Shown here piece by piece: positions 8,569-16,923 of a stretch of DNA of 33,272 nucleotides. The notes beneath the pieces were generated by a model. It saw nothing but the letters and a program-made list of their open reading frames with translations, ran no database searches and was not told where the DNA came from. Numbering within the stretch: position 1 is the stretch's first letter; each line of letters starts with the position of its first letter. This DNA is from Rhodanobacteraceae bacterium (GTDB taxonomy: Bacteria > Acidobacteriota > Terriglobia > Terriglobales > Acidobacteriaceae). A program made the translations under genes and the position numbers. The stretch covers positions 1-33,272 of the forward strand of contig JANXWZ010000111.1 of assembly GCA_025350865.1 (NCBI GenBank), given 5' to 3'.

Positions 8569-9918
8569 TTAGCTAAGCGGTGGGGGAACCGGCGGCGGGG
8601 CAGGTGCGGCCAGGGCGGCGGGAGCTTCAGCAGCCGGAGCAATGCCCTCCACTGCGGGGGCATCAGTCAGCTTCGCACCCTCCACCGCAACACACGGCAG
8701 AGGGGCAGGCTGAGCCCCGGACTTGGCGGGTGGCGTCGGCGGGCGAACCTGTCCCTCCGGACACGCCGGCAGCAACGCAATTGGACGAAGATCCGGCGGC
8801 AGCGGCGGAGGCTTTACATAAGCTTTGGACTCCGGACTCGCCTTGGCGCCCGGCCAGCCGTACGGCGCCTGCAGCAGCTTTCCGTAGCCCATCGCCGGGT
8901 ACTTCGTATCCAACTTAAAGTCTCGATCCACCGCTACGAAGGCCGCCTCGGGCTTCTTGCCCAGGATCAACTTCTCCGAATACACCTGGAACTGATGGTC
9001 TTCTACCGTCACCGTCAGTGTGTGCTGGTCGAACGCCTTTGCCTGTTCCTTCGCTCCGGGAAAGGTACGGTTTGAAACGATCACAGTTCCGATCCACGGC
9101 GCGTAGAGATAGACGAACTTGAATTCCTTGATCTCGTAGTTCAGCGCAGCCTTCCCAATCAGCCCGTCGACCGTCAGCGTGCCCTTGGTGATATTCACCG
9201 GGACCGTCTTTGCAGCCTTCTCTTTCTTGGCCTTGATTTTCTTTCCCTTGTCGTCATAACCCTGATCTGTGGCGGTCTGGAAGACTGGCTTGCCCTGGTC
9301 ATCAAACAGCGGATGCCCCTTCTTATCACGCTGCTGTTTCACCGCGGGATTGGACATCGGGGCACCGGAAGCGTCGAGACGCTGTCTGCCCTCCTGGTCC
9401 AGCATAGGGGTGGGAGGCAGCTCAATAATGTCTTTAGGACCAGTGTAGGTCGGCTTTCCCTTTTTAGCCTGCACCGGCTTCTTTGACGCCCCCTGTCCAG
9501 CCTCCGTGGCGACCGGAGTTGGAACAGCAGCGTCGGCAGGATTGGAAACGTCTGTTGCCGCTCCCGGCGAAGCGGGAGTGGGAACTGGAGCCACTACCGT
9601 TGGCGCACTGGCACCAGGTAAGTCTTGTGGCTTCGGCAAAGGTGCAGATTTCTGGGCAGCCTGCTTACCCTTCTTCTTGGAGGCCTTGACCGGAGGCGGC
9701 ATCGCAGCTGGAGGGGCCGAGGCAGGAGGAGGTGCGGCCGTCGGTGCCTGTGTCGTGTCTGGAGTCTGTACCCGTGGCGGCGGCTGCAGCATCGGATCGA
9801 CATAGCCGGGAGCCTGTGCCGGCGGCGTCGAAGGGGTCTGCGACAAGGCGCAACCTGCTGACAAGGCCAACAAAACGACCAACCCACTCAGCATCACGCG
9901 CTTCCGTTTCATCGACAT
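8569..9918 (-). CDS. Pro/Ala/Lys-rich probable lipoprotein, unknown function
   Basis: The product is about 449 residues. The start is chosen at the ATG at 9916-9918; another ATG follows two codons later, and both precede the signal peptide MKRKRVMLSGLVVLLALSAGC. The ALSAGC end resembles a lipobox, so Cys is probably lipidated. Residues about 25-190 are low complexity, rich in Pro, Ala, Gln and Lys. A short stretch near 190-240 has D-x-x-G turns (DASGAP, DKKGHP, DDQGKP, DDKGKK). A compact conserved-looking region follows (LIGKAALNYEIKEFKFVYL ... VSNRTFPGAKEQAKAFDQH ... AMGYGKLLQAPYGWPG), then a second Pro/Ala-rich tail. The architecture suggests a periplasm-spanning or surface-tethered protein with one small folded domain. 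I do not recognise the family. Confidence 0.7.
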   Translation of the reverse strand: MSMKRKRVMLSGLVVLLALSAGCALSQTPSTPPAQAPGYVDPMLQPPPRVQTPDTTQAPTAAPPPASAPPAAMPPPVKASKKKGKQAAQKSAPLPKPQDLPGASAPTVVAPVPTPASPGAATDVSNPADAAVPTPVATEAGQGASKKPVQAKKGKPTYTGPKDIIELPPTPMLDQEGRQRLDASGAPMSNPAVKQQRDKKGHPLFDDQGKPVFQTATDQGYDDKGKKIKAKKEKAAKTVPVNITKGTLTVDGLIGKAALNYEIKEFKFVYLYAPWIGTVIVSNRTFPGAKEQAKAFDQHTLTVTVEDHQFQVYSEKLILGKKPEAAFVAVDRDFKLDTKYPAMGYGKLLQAPYGWPGAKASPESKAYVKPPPLPPDLRPIALLPACPEGQVRPPTPPAKSGAQPAPLPCVAVEGAKLTDAPAVEGIAPAAEAPAALAAPAPPPVPPPLS

Positions 9919-10036
9919 CCTAACCCTCATCCCTTTTGCTGCGTGGATCGTCCCTTGCCAGGTAGATAGCTCAAGTCTAGCAAAAAAGTGCAACGAAACC
10001 GGACATCCCTTCTACAACCAACGAATCATTGGAGCC

Positions 10037-10082
10037 CAAACGAAAACCGTGCAGAACTCGTTGAATTTCGAGTCCTGCACGG
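10037..10082 (-). terminator. Hairpin terminator of the TonB-dependent receptor gene
   Basis: On the minus strand CCGTGCAG-G-ACTCG pairs with CGAGT-T-CTGCACGG (14 bp, one G-T pair, 8-base loop) across 10047-10082. TTTTCGTTT follows. It starts 25 bases after the receptor stop codon and fits an intrinsic terminator. Confidence 0.8.
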
Positions 10083-10107
10083 ATGGTCCGGGTGCTGCTG
10101 TCTTCGA

Positions 10108-12945
10108 CTACCGCTTTGGCGACAATCCGAACGTCACCGAGATCGTGACGCTGCGACCGGGCAAGAGGTTCAGTTGGTCCAGTCCGCTCAACGCTGCCGG
10201 TGCCGACGTAGTGAACTGATCGACATAGCTTGCGCCATTCGCCAGAACCGTCTGCGTGAACGTCGCGCCCTTCAACCCAAGGCCAGTGGCCTGGTGGTTG
10301 TCGAGCAGGTTGTTCAGGCTCAGCTTGATCTTGGTCTGGTCAAACAGCGAGCCGGACCGGATCGTGTAGTTCATGAACATGTTGGCCACGTTGAACGCAT
10401 CGACCTGGCCCTGGTTGTGGTACTTGCCGTCATCCTGACGCAACGTTCCGACACGCTTCGTGAGGAAACCGACGTCGAACCCGTGGTTCGCGTAGGTGAC
10501 GCCGCCCGCTTCCGTGTCCTCGGGAGTGTTGGCAACCCATTGGCCATTCGGAACGGTCTGGATCAACTGGGGGGTGGAAGCGTTGCAGACCGTACCGGCG
10601 ACAGCGGTGCAGGAGACAGCCTGTGTTCCGCGATAGTACGCCCGGCCCACCGTCGCGTTGAAGTAAGCGCTCAGGCCGTGGCCGAATGAAACGTTGGTCT
10701 CGGCCTCAAAACCCTGGCTGACCGAACCCGGCTGAAGGTAGAAGACCACAGGATCAATGACCTGGCTCTGCGTGTAGCTGTTCTGGAACTTCACATGGTA
10801 GTAGTCCATGTCCAGCGTGACGCGCTTCAGCTTGGCGACCGTACCGAACTGGTACGTCGTCGAACGCTGCTGCTTCACAGGGGTCTGGATCACTGGAGTC
10901 AGGTTGGTCGGGCTGATGGTCTGGTTGTAGTCGTAGACGTTGCTCGGCGGCACGATCGAACCCGTCGACAACTGGGCATAAGCCGACCAGTTGCTGCGAA
11001 TGCGATAGTTGCCATCGATAGACGGCAACCACGCCGGGAAGCTGCCATGGTTCGTGATGAACGCGGACTGAACGCACGGCACGCCCGCAACCGGCTGCAT
11101 GCAGAGGTTGCCGATGGTCTTGCCGTTGTCCGGAAGCTGCTTGGTATCGATCGTCGTGTAGGCAAATTTCGTACCGGCAACCACAGTCAACTTCTTCACC
11201 GGGTGGAATTCCAACTCGGCATACGGCTGGTAAGTGTTGGTCCAGAAGAATTCGCTGAAGTTCGGCAGGCCAACGTCACGGTAGTCCTGGAGCGGGTCTG
11301 CCGGGAACTGGTGGCGGTTGGTGCGAGCCCACTCATACCAGAAGCCAGCCCGAGCAATCACAGGCCGGGTCACCTTGGAGAAGGTAAGCGTCTCGCCGTA
11401 CTTGCGATAGCTGTTGTACTTGTCAACGCCGCAGGGAGCGCTTGAAGGAGCCGTGGTCGAGCCGGCTGCCGGCGTCGTGCCGTTGCAAGGAATAATCTGA
11501 ACGCCCTGGTAGTAGTTCTTCGCGGTCGCTCCGGTTCCGACGGTGATCATACCGGGAAGCGAAGTGTTTTCCGTGATCGGCACCGTGTTGGAATACACCT
11601 CGGCGTTGTCGTAGTTGTAGGTGTAAGGTTTGAACTCGAACGCGACGTTGCCCGGCAGAACCGTCTTGAACCCGACATACTCGAAGTCCGTCGGAATGTG
11701 ATACCGGTTGTACAAGACACTGAGCCCGCTGTAAATATCCGATGGCGGAGCCAAGTAGAAATTTCCGCCCGCGCCCGTGTAAGGTGAATCGACCTGGAAT
11801 GCGCCGGTACCAGTCTTGCAGGCGTAACCGGTCTGGACGCCGAAGAGCTGGCAGCGAGTCGCATTGAAGTTCGGGGTATTCGCATCTACCCAGACCACAC
11901 CGGCGAACCCGGTAAGGACGGTCTTGTCGGAGAACTTGTATTGCATCTTGATCGAACCGGCGTTGCGCTGCTGGATGTTATAGGTCTGGTAGCCGTCCGA
12001 CTGCATGTGCTGCCCATCCGCAAACACAAAGAATTTGCGTGCTTTTCCGAGTGCGCCCGAATCATACTGAATGTCGCCGAGGATCGTATTGAACGAGCCG
12101 TAAGATACCCCGCCGCGCAGGTTCTGCAGCGGAGAAAGCTCACGTGAGAGAAGGTGGATCGAGCCGCCGAACGGCGTGGGGCCAGTGGTCGAGGCTGTGC
12201 CGGGGCTGCGGTCGAAGTCGACTCCGCCCAGCCACTGCGACGGGAAGAATGCCCACGAGTGGTGCGTTGGGGAGTTGGTGTCGTAGAACGGCAGACCGTC
12301 GAAGTCGATGTCGTAGCTGCCATCCGAGAAGCCGCGGAAGTACGACTTGCTCTGGCCGAGTCCAACGCCATTGCCGTTGGTCGTAAACGCGCCCGGCGTC
12401 ATCTGAATCGTCTCGCCGTAGTCGGCGATGGGAGACAGGTAGTTGGCGATGAATCCCTGCGTGATTTCCGTGCGTGCCGAACGCTCATCCAGCAGAGCAT
12501 CCATCGGAGCCAGCGCAGCAGCGATCGAGTGAGTCTCGTTCGCGTCAACCGAAATTTCGTCCGTCGCGCCCTGAACCGGAAGTGTCAGCGTAAGCGTGTC
12601 CGCCTTATCCGCTGATACCGTTAAAGCCTTCCGCGTCGCAATCTCAAAGCCAGTCGCGGAGGCTTCAACGTTGTAGGTGCCAGCAGCAACGTTGGTCATC
12701 GAGAAGTGACCCTGCGCATCGGCGGTCGTCGTCGCCTTCTTGCCAGTGCTGCTGTTGGTCAGCGTGACCAAAGCGCCGTCGATCAAGCCACCCTTGACGT
12801 CGGTGATTGTTCCCTGCACGACGCCGCCGCTCTGAGCCAGCAGAGTTACTGCCGACACCAGAAACAATATCGTCACTACTGCGAGTCTTACCGTCCACCG
12901 CAGTCTGTTCGAACCCATGGCCATCCCTGATGCAAGTGCGTTCAC
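10108..12945 (-). CDS. TonB-dependent outer-membrane receptor with carboxypeptidase-regulatory-like domain
   Basis: The product is about 945 residues. The GTG at 12943-12945 is chosen because AAGGA lies about 8 bases upstream; an ATG at 12966 without such a site and an ATG at 12924 are alternatives. After the signal peptide (RLAVVTILFLVSAVTLLAQ) comes a CarboxypepD_reg-like domain (GVVQGTITDVKGGLIDGALV ... FSMTNVAAGTYNVEASATGF). A plug domain follows (MTPGAFTTNGNGVGLGQSKSYF then GFSDGSYDIDFDGLPFYDTN), then a long beta-barrel up to VTISVTFGLSPKR. Such receptors import a ligand across the outer membrane with TonB-ExbBD energy. The plug resembles siderophore-type or small-ligand receptors more than SusC, and no SusD-like partner is adjacent. 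The ligand is unknown. It has its own terminator. Confidence 0.9.
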   Translation of the reverse strand: MNALASGMAMGSNRLRWTVRLAVVTILFLVSAVTLLAQSGGVVQGTITDVKGGLIDGALVTLTNSSTGKKATTTADAQGHFSMTNVAAGTYNVEASATGFEIATRKALTVSADKADTLTLTLPVQGATDEISVDANETHSIAAALAPMDALLDERSARTEITQGFIANYLSPIADYGETIQMTPGAFTTNGNGVGLGQSKSYFRGFSDGSYDIDFDGLPFYDTNSPTHHSWAFFPSQWLGGVDFDRSPGTASTTGPTPFGGSIHLLSRELSPLQNLRGGVSYGSFNTILGDIQYDSGALGKARKFFVFADGQHMQSDGYQTYNIQQRNAGSIKMQYKFSDKTVLTGFAGVVWVDANTPNFNATRCQLFGVQTGYACKTGTGAFQVDSPYTGAGGNFYLAPPSDIYSGLSVLYNRYHIPTDFEYVGFKTVLPGNVAFEFKPYTYNYDNAEVYSNTVPITENTSLPGMITVGTGATAKNYYQGVQIIPCNGTTPAAGSTTAPSSAPCGVDKYNSYRKYGETLTFSKVTRPVIARAGFWYEWARTNRHQFPADPLQDYRDVGLPNFSEFFWTNTYQPYAELEFHPVKKLTVVAGTKFAYTTIDTKQLPDNGKTIGNLCMQPVAGVPCVQSAFITNHGSFPAWLPSIDGNYRIRSNWSAYAQLSTGSIVPPSNVYDYNQTISPTNLTPVIQTPVKQQRSTTYQFGTVAKLKRVTLDMDYYHVKFQNSYTQSQVIDPVVFYLQPGSVSQGFEAETNVSFGHGLSAYFNATVGRAYYRGTQAVSCTAVAGTVCNASTPQLIQTVPNGQWVANTPEDTEAGGVTYANHGFDVGFLTKRVGTLRQDDGKYHNQGQVDAFNVANMFMNYTIRSGSLFDQTKIKLSLNNLLDNHQATGLGLKGATFTQTVLANGASYVDQFTTSAPAALSGLDQLNLLPGRSVTISVTFGLSPKR

Positions 12946-13254
12946 GTTGATTTCCTTTTGATTCATTGATTTATTGGCCGGACAAACTCCGGAAATAGTT
13001 GGAAGCTGCTCGGTAAGTAAAATCGCTCCGGAATAATCCCCTGCGCGCTGCATCAGCACTCAACGCACACGCGTCTGTCAGGGCCCGGCTAGTCTTATCC
13101 GATGGTTCGAGTGTGGGCATGGAATATGAATGGAAAGTTAACGAATTGCAAATGAATGATGAATGGGAAGGTGGTCAGTGCAAATCTGGCTACCCCACGA
13201 CGCGCGTAGCGTTCGACTGGGCTGAGCCGGGCATTTCCATTGCTATCCTTCCGT
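12946..13254. other. Intergenic region between divergent genes
   Basis: These 309 bases separate the minus-strand receptor gene from the plus-strand GT-C gene. No convincing promoter, repeat or small gene was found. The plus-strand frame starting near 13120 (MEYEWKVNELQMNDEW) runs into an antisense-type frame of the next gene and is not supported. Confidence 0.5.
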
Positions 13255-14957
13255 ATGCCCGATCGACGCGCGAGCCAGCCCCATCTGCCTCTGCACCTGC
13301 TGCTCACGGCAGTCGTGCTTGGCTGCGCGGCGCTCGAAGGCTGGTTCGGACGGCCCGAGCTATTCGGCGACGACATCTCGTACCTCGATGTCACCAACAT
13401 GATTCGCCTCGGCAATTGGAAGGCCGCGCTCAATCCGCTGTGGAGCCTCGGCTACCCGCTGCTGCTCGCCGCTGTCCGGCCCATCTTTCCATCTGGCATC
13501 CATGGCGAACTCATCGCCGTCTTCGCACTGAACATGGTCATCTGCCTCGCCACTTGGCTGGCGTTCCTGTGGTTCCTGCGCACCGCCGTTCAATTCGTTC
13601 CGCCAAGGTCCGAGGCCGCTCCGAGCGTTTCACCGTTCCTCCTCACCATCGCCGCCTGTGTGTTTCTGGTTGCGGAGGTCGGCTACGGTCGCGTCTCCAG
13701 CATTGGACCCGACCAGCTAGTGGCCTGCCTCTTCTTCGCCGCATCGGCACTCTTGCTGCACCTGCTGAAGCGGCCCCGTACCTCAACCACAGTCGCGCTG
13801 GCCGTTACGCTGGGCATTGGCTTTATCGTCAAGGCGATCTTCCTGCCACTCGCCGTGATCGTCATTGCAACGGCTCTTTTGGTCCTGCGAGGCAGACGTC
13901 CACGCCGCCCCGTGCTGCTGCTGTCGCCTGTGTTTCTCGTCTTTGTGATCGCGTACGGAGCTGCGCTTTCGTGGTCGTTAGGCCGCCTTAGCTTCCGCGA
14001 ATCCGGCCCGCTCAACTACGCGTACCACGTCAATCAGCTTCCGCACTGGATGGGCTGGCAAGGGGGACCTCCCCAGCTCGGTACGCCGATTACCCCCGTC
14101 CACCTGCTGCGCGAGAACCCAGCCGTCTTCGGCTTTGGCGAGCCCCTCCGCGTCACCTACCCGCCGCAATACAACCTCCTCTACTGGTACGACGGCTACC
14201 GCGACTTCATCTCACCGCGCAACGCCATCCGCGCCATCGCCGTCAATCTCCACGAATTGGAAAAGATTCTCCACGAAAACTGGCCCTTCACGCTCGGGCT
14301 AATCCTTGCCTTTGCTTTACTCACCTACACCGCTTCCGTGCCCCATCCATCGCGGCCTTTGCGATGGGTGGAACGCAGACTCTGGCCCCTGTACGTCCCC
14401 TCACTCCTCGGGATCGCCCTTTACCTGCAGGTTCACCTCCAAGCCCGCTACATCGCCGCTTCCTCACAATCCTCGCGCTGACTCTCTTCCTCGCCGTCGA
14501 CACTCCGCGTTTCCGCAACGTCATCCTGCTACTCATCCTCACCGGAACCGCCGCCGACCTGACCCTTCAGTTCCGCCCATCCGCCCTCCGCGCCGCGCAC
14601 CATACGGACATGCTCTCCGGCGGCCAGTGGACGATCGCGACCTACCTCACCCAATCCGGCCTTCGCCCCGGAGATAAGGTCGCCACCGTCACCATCGGCA
14701 ACAACATCCGATGCACCTGGGCCTACGCCGCCGATCTCCACATCGTCGCGGACATCGGCAACGATGCCTTCAAACCCGAAAGCCAGCCGCGGGACTTCAA
14801 CGCCTTCTGGACCGACTCCGCCATCCAACAGGAAGTCCTCCGCCTCTTCCGCGAACAAGGCGCCGTCGCCGTCGTCGTCCCCACTGCCGACACCCCACCA
14901 ATCCCCGGCCTCTGGCAACCCATCCCCAACACCAACGCATGGGTCCTTCGCCTTTAG
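13255..14957 (+). pseudogene. GT-C/GT39-like polytopic membrane protein, split by a frameshift
   Basis: The first part starts at the ATG at 13255 (MPDRRASQPHLPLHLLLTAVV) and carries many hydrophobic segments. An acidic pair sits in the first loop (FGDDISYLD), as in dolichyl-phosphate-mannose-type GT-C transferases that move lipid-linked sugars at the membrane. The frame stops at 14479-14481 after LQARYIA. One frame over, the sequence continues as FLTILALTLFLAVDTPRFRN and runs to 14957 through a periplasmic-type C-terminal domain. A one-base loss around 14455-14462 explains both parts; restored length is about 567 residues. A repeat-like hairpin (14338-14371) lies in frame shortly before the break. 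It may be a true pseudogene or a sequencing error. The exact sugar-transfer role is unknown. Confidence 0.75.
14338..14371. repeat. GTGCCCCAT hairpin repeat (family B), inside coding sequence
   Basis: GTGCCCCATCCATCGC, then a short loop, then GCGATGGGTGG. It has the same layout as the copy at 20447-20480, but here it lies in the open part of the split GT-C gene and is read as SVPHPSRPLRWVE. Confidence 0.65.
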
Positions 14958-14988
14958 CTCATAGCTCTAAGCTGAAAAGCTGTCAGCT
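14956..14988. repeat. Five AGCT tetramers at about 7-base spacing
   Basis: AGCT starts at 14956, 14963, 14970, 14978 and 14985. The tract begins inside the stop codon of the GT-C gene and precedes purH. It could be a slippage-derived micro-repeat or a weak hairpin; function is unknown. Confidence 0.4.
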
Positions 14989-15053
14989 CTCAAATCGGCT
15001 GTTGTTCTTGTTCTCCGTTTTTGCACTCCCCTCCCTCCGCTAAACTTGTATCC

Positions 15054-16715
15054 GTGAACACCGAAAACCTTACCGGCCTCAAGCCCATCCGCCGCGCCCT
15101 CCTCTCCGTCACCGATAAATCCGGCCTCATCCCCTTCGCCCAGGCCCTCGCCTCCCACGGCGTCGAACTTGTCTCCACCGGCGGTACCGCCAAGGCGCTC
15201 CGCGATGCCGGCCTCGATGTCCGCGACATCTCCGACCTCACCGGCTTCCCCGAGATGCTCGATGGCCGCGTCAAGACGCTCCACCCCAAGGTCCACGGCG
15301 GAATCCTCCACATCCGCGACAATCCCTCGCATGTCGCCGCTGTCGAAGCGCACGAGATCCAGCCCATCGACATCGTTATCGTGAACCTCTACGCCTTCGA
15401 GAAGACCGCGCTTAAGCCTGGCGTCTCGCAGGCCGAGATCATCGAAAACATCGACATCGGCGGCCCCTCCATGGTCCGCAGCGCCGCCAAGAACTTTGAA
15501 GACGTAGCCATTGTCACCTCGGTCGCCGACTACACCGCCCTCACCGACGAACTCGCCGCCAACGCCGGCAGCCTCTCCCACGAAACACGCTGGTGCCTCG
15601 CCAAACAAGCCTTCGCCGTCACCGCCGCCTACGACGCCGCCATCGCCTCCACTCTCGAAACCCTCACCAATTTCAAAGTTGAAAAAGACTTGTCATCCTT
15701 CGCCGAAGGCGGAGGACCTGCTTCTTCTTTGTACGATCCGCACTCCCCAGCCGTCTTCGACACCGCCTCACTCCCTCAGACCCTACGCATCATCCAGCCC
15801 CAATCTGCCATCCTCCGCTACGGCGAAAACCCCCACCAGCAGGCCGCCCTTTATACAGACGGAACCGGAACCGGCGTCGCGGCCGCCAAACAGTTGCAAG
15901 GCAAAGAGCTCTCTTACAACAACCTCGTCGACCTCGACGCCTGTTGGGAGCTCGTCTCCGAGTTCGACGAACCCGCAGTCGTCATCATCAAGCACACCAA
16001 CCCCTGCGGTGCATCCACCGGTGCATCAGTCCTTGATGCCTACTCGAGAGCCCTCGCTGCTGACCCAATCTCAGCCTTCGGCGGCGTCATCGGCATCAAC
16101 CGCGAGGTCGACGGCCCCGCCGCCGAGGAGATCGCCAAGCTCTTCGTCGAGGCCATCGTCGCCCCCAGCTTCACCGCGGACGCCCTCGAACGCTTCGGCA
16201 AAAAGAAGAATCTTCGCCTCATTCAGATCACGCCAGCCAACACCCCGCGCGTCCTGAAGCAGATCTCCGGCGGCATGCTCGTCCAGACCGCCGACCGTCG
16301 CAAAGTCCTTGAATCCGAGCTGGCCGTCGCGACCACCCGCAAACCTACTCCGGAGGAAATGCGCGCGCTCCTGTTTTCCTGGACGATCTGCAAACACGTC
16401 AAATCAAACGCGATCGTCTACGCCCGCTTCTATGAAGGCCACGGCCAGACCGTCGGCATTGGCGCCGGCCAGATGTCCCGCGTCGACGCCGCCCGCTTCG
16501 GCGCCATGAAGGCCGTCCTGCCGCTCGCCGGGTGTGTCGCGGCCTCGGACGCCTTTTTCCCCTTCCCGGACGGCCTCGAAGTCGTCGCCCAGGCTGGCGC
16601 GACCGCCGTCATCCAGCCCGGCGGCTCGGTACGCGACAACGAGGTCATCGACGCCGCCAACCGGCTCAACATCGCGATGGTCTTCACTGGAGTTCGCCAC
16701 TTCCGACACGGCTAA
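15054..16715 (+). CDS. purH: Bifunctional AICAR transformylase/IMP cyclohydrolase
   Basis: The product is about 553 residues and catalyses the last two steps of IMP synthesis in the cytoplasm. The start is the GTG at 15054 ([22 protein letters not shown]), aligning with the usual PurH start. The N-terminal MGS-like cyclohydrolase domain shows [33 protein letters not shown] and [17 protein letters not shown]. The transformylase domain shows [11 protein letters not shown] and KHTNPCG with the catalytic Lys313-His314. The linker between the domains (after AYDAAIA, before RYGENPHQ) is 56 residues, about 20 more than I recall for E. coli PurH. Part of that excess is encoded by a GTCAT-type hairpin repeat at 15691-15730. 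No other purine genes are adjacent. Confidence 0.96.
   Translation: MNTENLTGLKPIRRALLSVTDKSGLIPFAQALASHGVELVSTGGTAKALRDAGLDVRDISDLTGFPEMLDGRVKTLHPKVHGGILHIRDNPSHVAAVEAHEIQPIDIVIVNLYAFEKTALKPGVSQAEIIENIDIGGPSMVRSAAKNFEDVAIVTSVADYTALTDELAANAGSLSHETRWCLAKQAFAVTAAYDAAIASTLETLTNFKVEKDLSSFAEGGGPASSLYDPHSPAVFDTASLPQTLRIIQPQSAILRYGENPHQQAALYTDGTGTGVAAAKQLQGKELSYNNLVDLDACWELVSEFDEPAVVIIKHTNPCGASTGASVLDAYSRALAADPISAFGGVIGINREVDGPAAEEIAKLFVEAIVAPSFTADALERFGKKKNLRLIQITPANTPRVLKQISGGMLVQTADRRKVLESELAVATTRKPTPEEMRALLFSWTICKHVKSNAIVYARFYEGHGQTVGIGAGQMSRVDAARFGAMKAVLPLAGCVAASDAFFPFPDGLEVVAQAGATAVIQPGGSVRDNEVIDAANRLNIAMVFTGVRHFRHG
15691..15730. repeat. GTCAT hairpin repeat (family A) inside purH
   Basis: TGTCATCCTTCGCC-gaa-GGCGGAGGA followed by CCTGCTTCTT. 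It mirrors the intergenic copy at 16737-16775 (TGTCATTCCGC ... GCGGAGGAATCTGCTTTTT). It is read in frame as [13 protein letters not shown] in the interdomain linker. Confidence 0.7.
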
Positions 16716-16734
16716 GTTTCCGATCTCCATTTTT

Positions 16735-16775
16735 TGTTGTCATTCCGCGAAAAGCGGAGGAATCTGCTTTTTGCG
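16735..16775. repeat. GTCATTC hairpin repeat (family A) downstream of purH
   Basis: TTGTCATTCCGC-gaaaa-GCGGAGGAAT followed by CTGCTTTTTG, starting about 20 bases after the purH stop. The stem plus T-run could also act as a terminator for purH. Confidence 0.75.
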
Positions 16776-16923
16776 TCTCTATTCCCTGCACCCTACCCCA
16801 TCGTCCCTGTCTTTATGTACACTTCCAGCAGACCGCATCCATTCGCATGGACCGGTCGTCTAACGGTGTACGACCATCGATTCGCTCGCGGTTGAGCGCA
16901 CTTCGGCAGAGGGACCACTGAAC

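Noticed and set aside
13113..13991. Plus-strand 292-codon frame at the start of the GT-C gene.
   Set aside because: Most of it is an Arg/Pro/Ser-rich out-of-frame reading of the GT-C gene, whose own frame encodes transmembrane segments.
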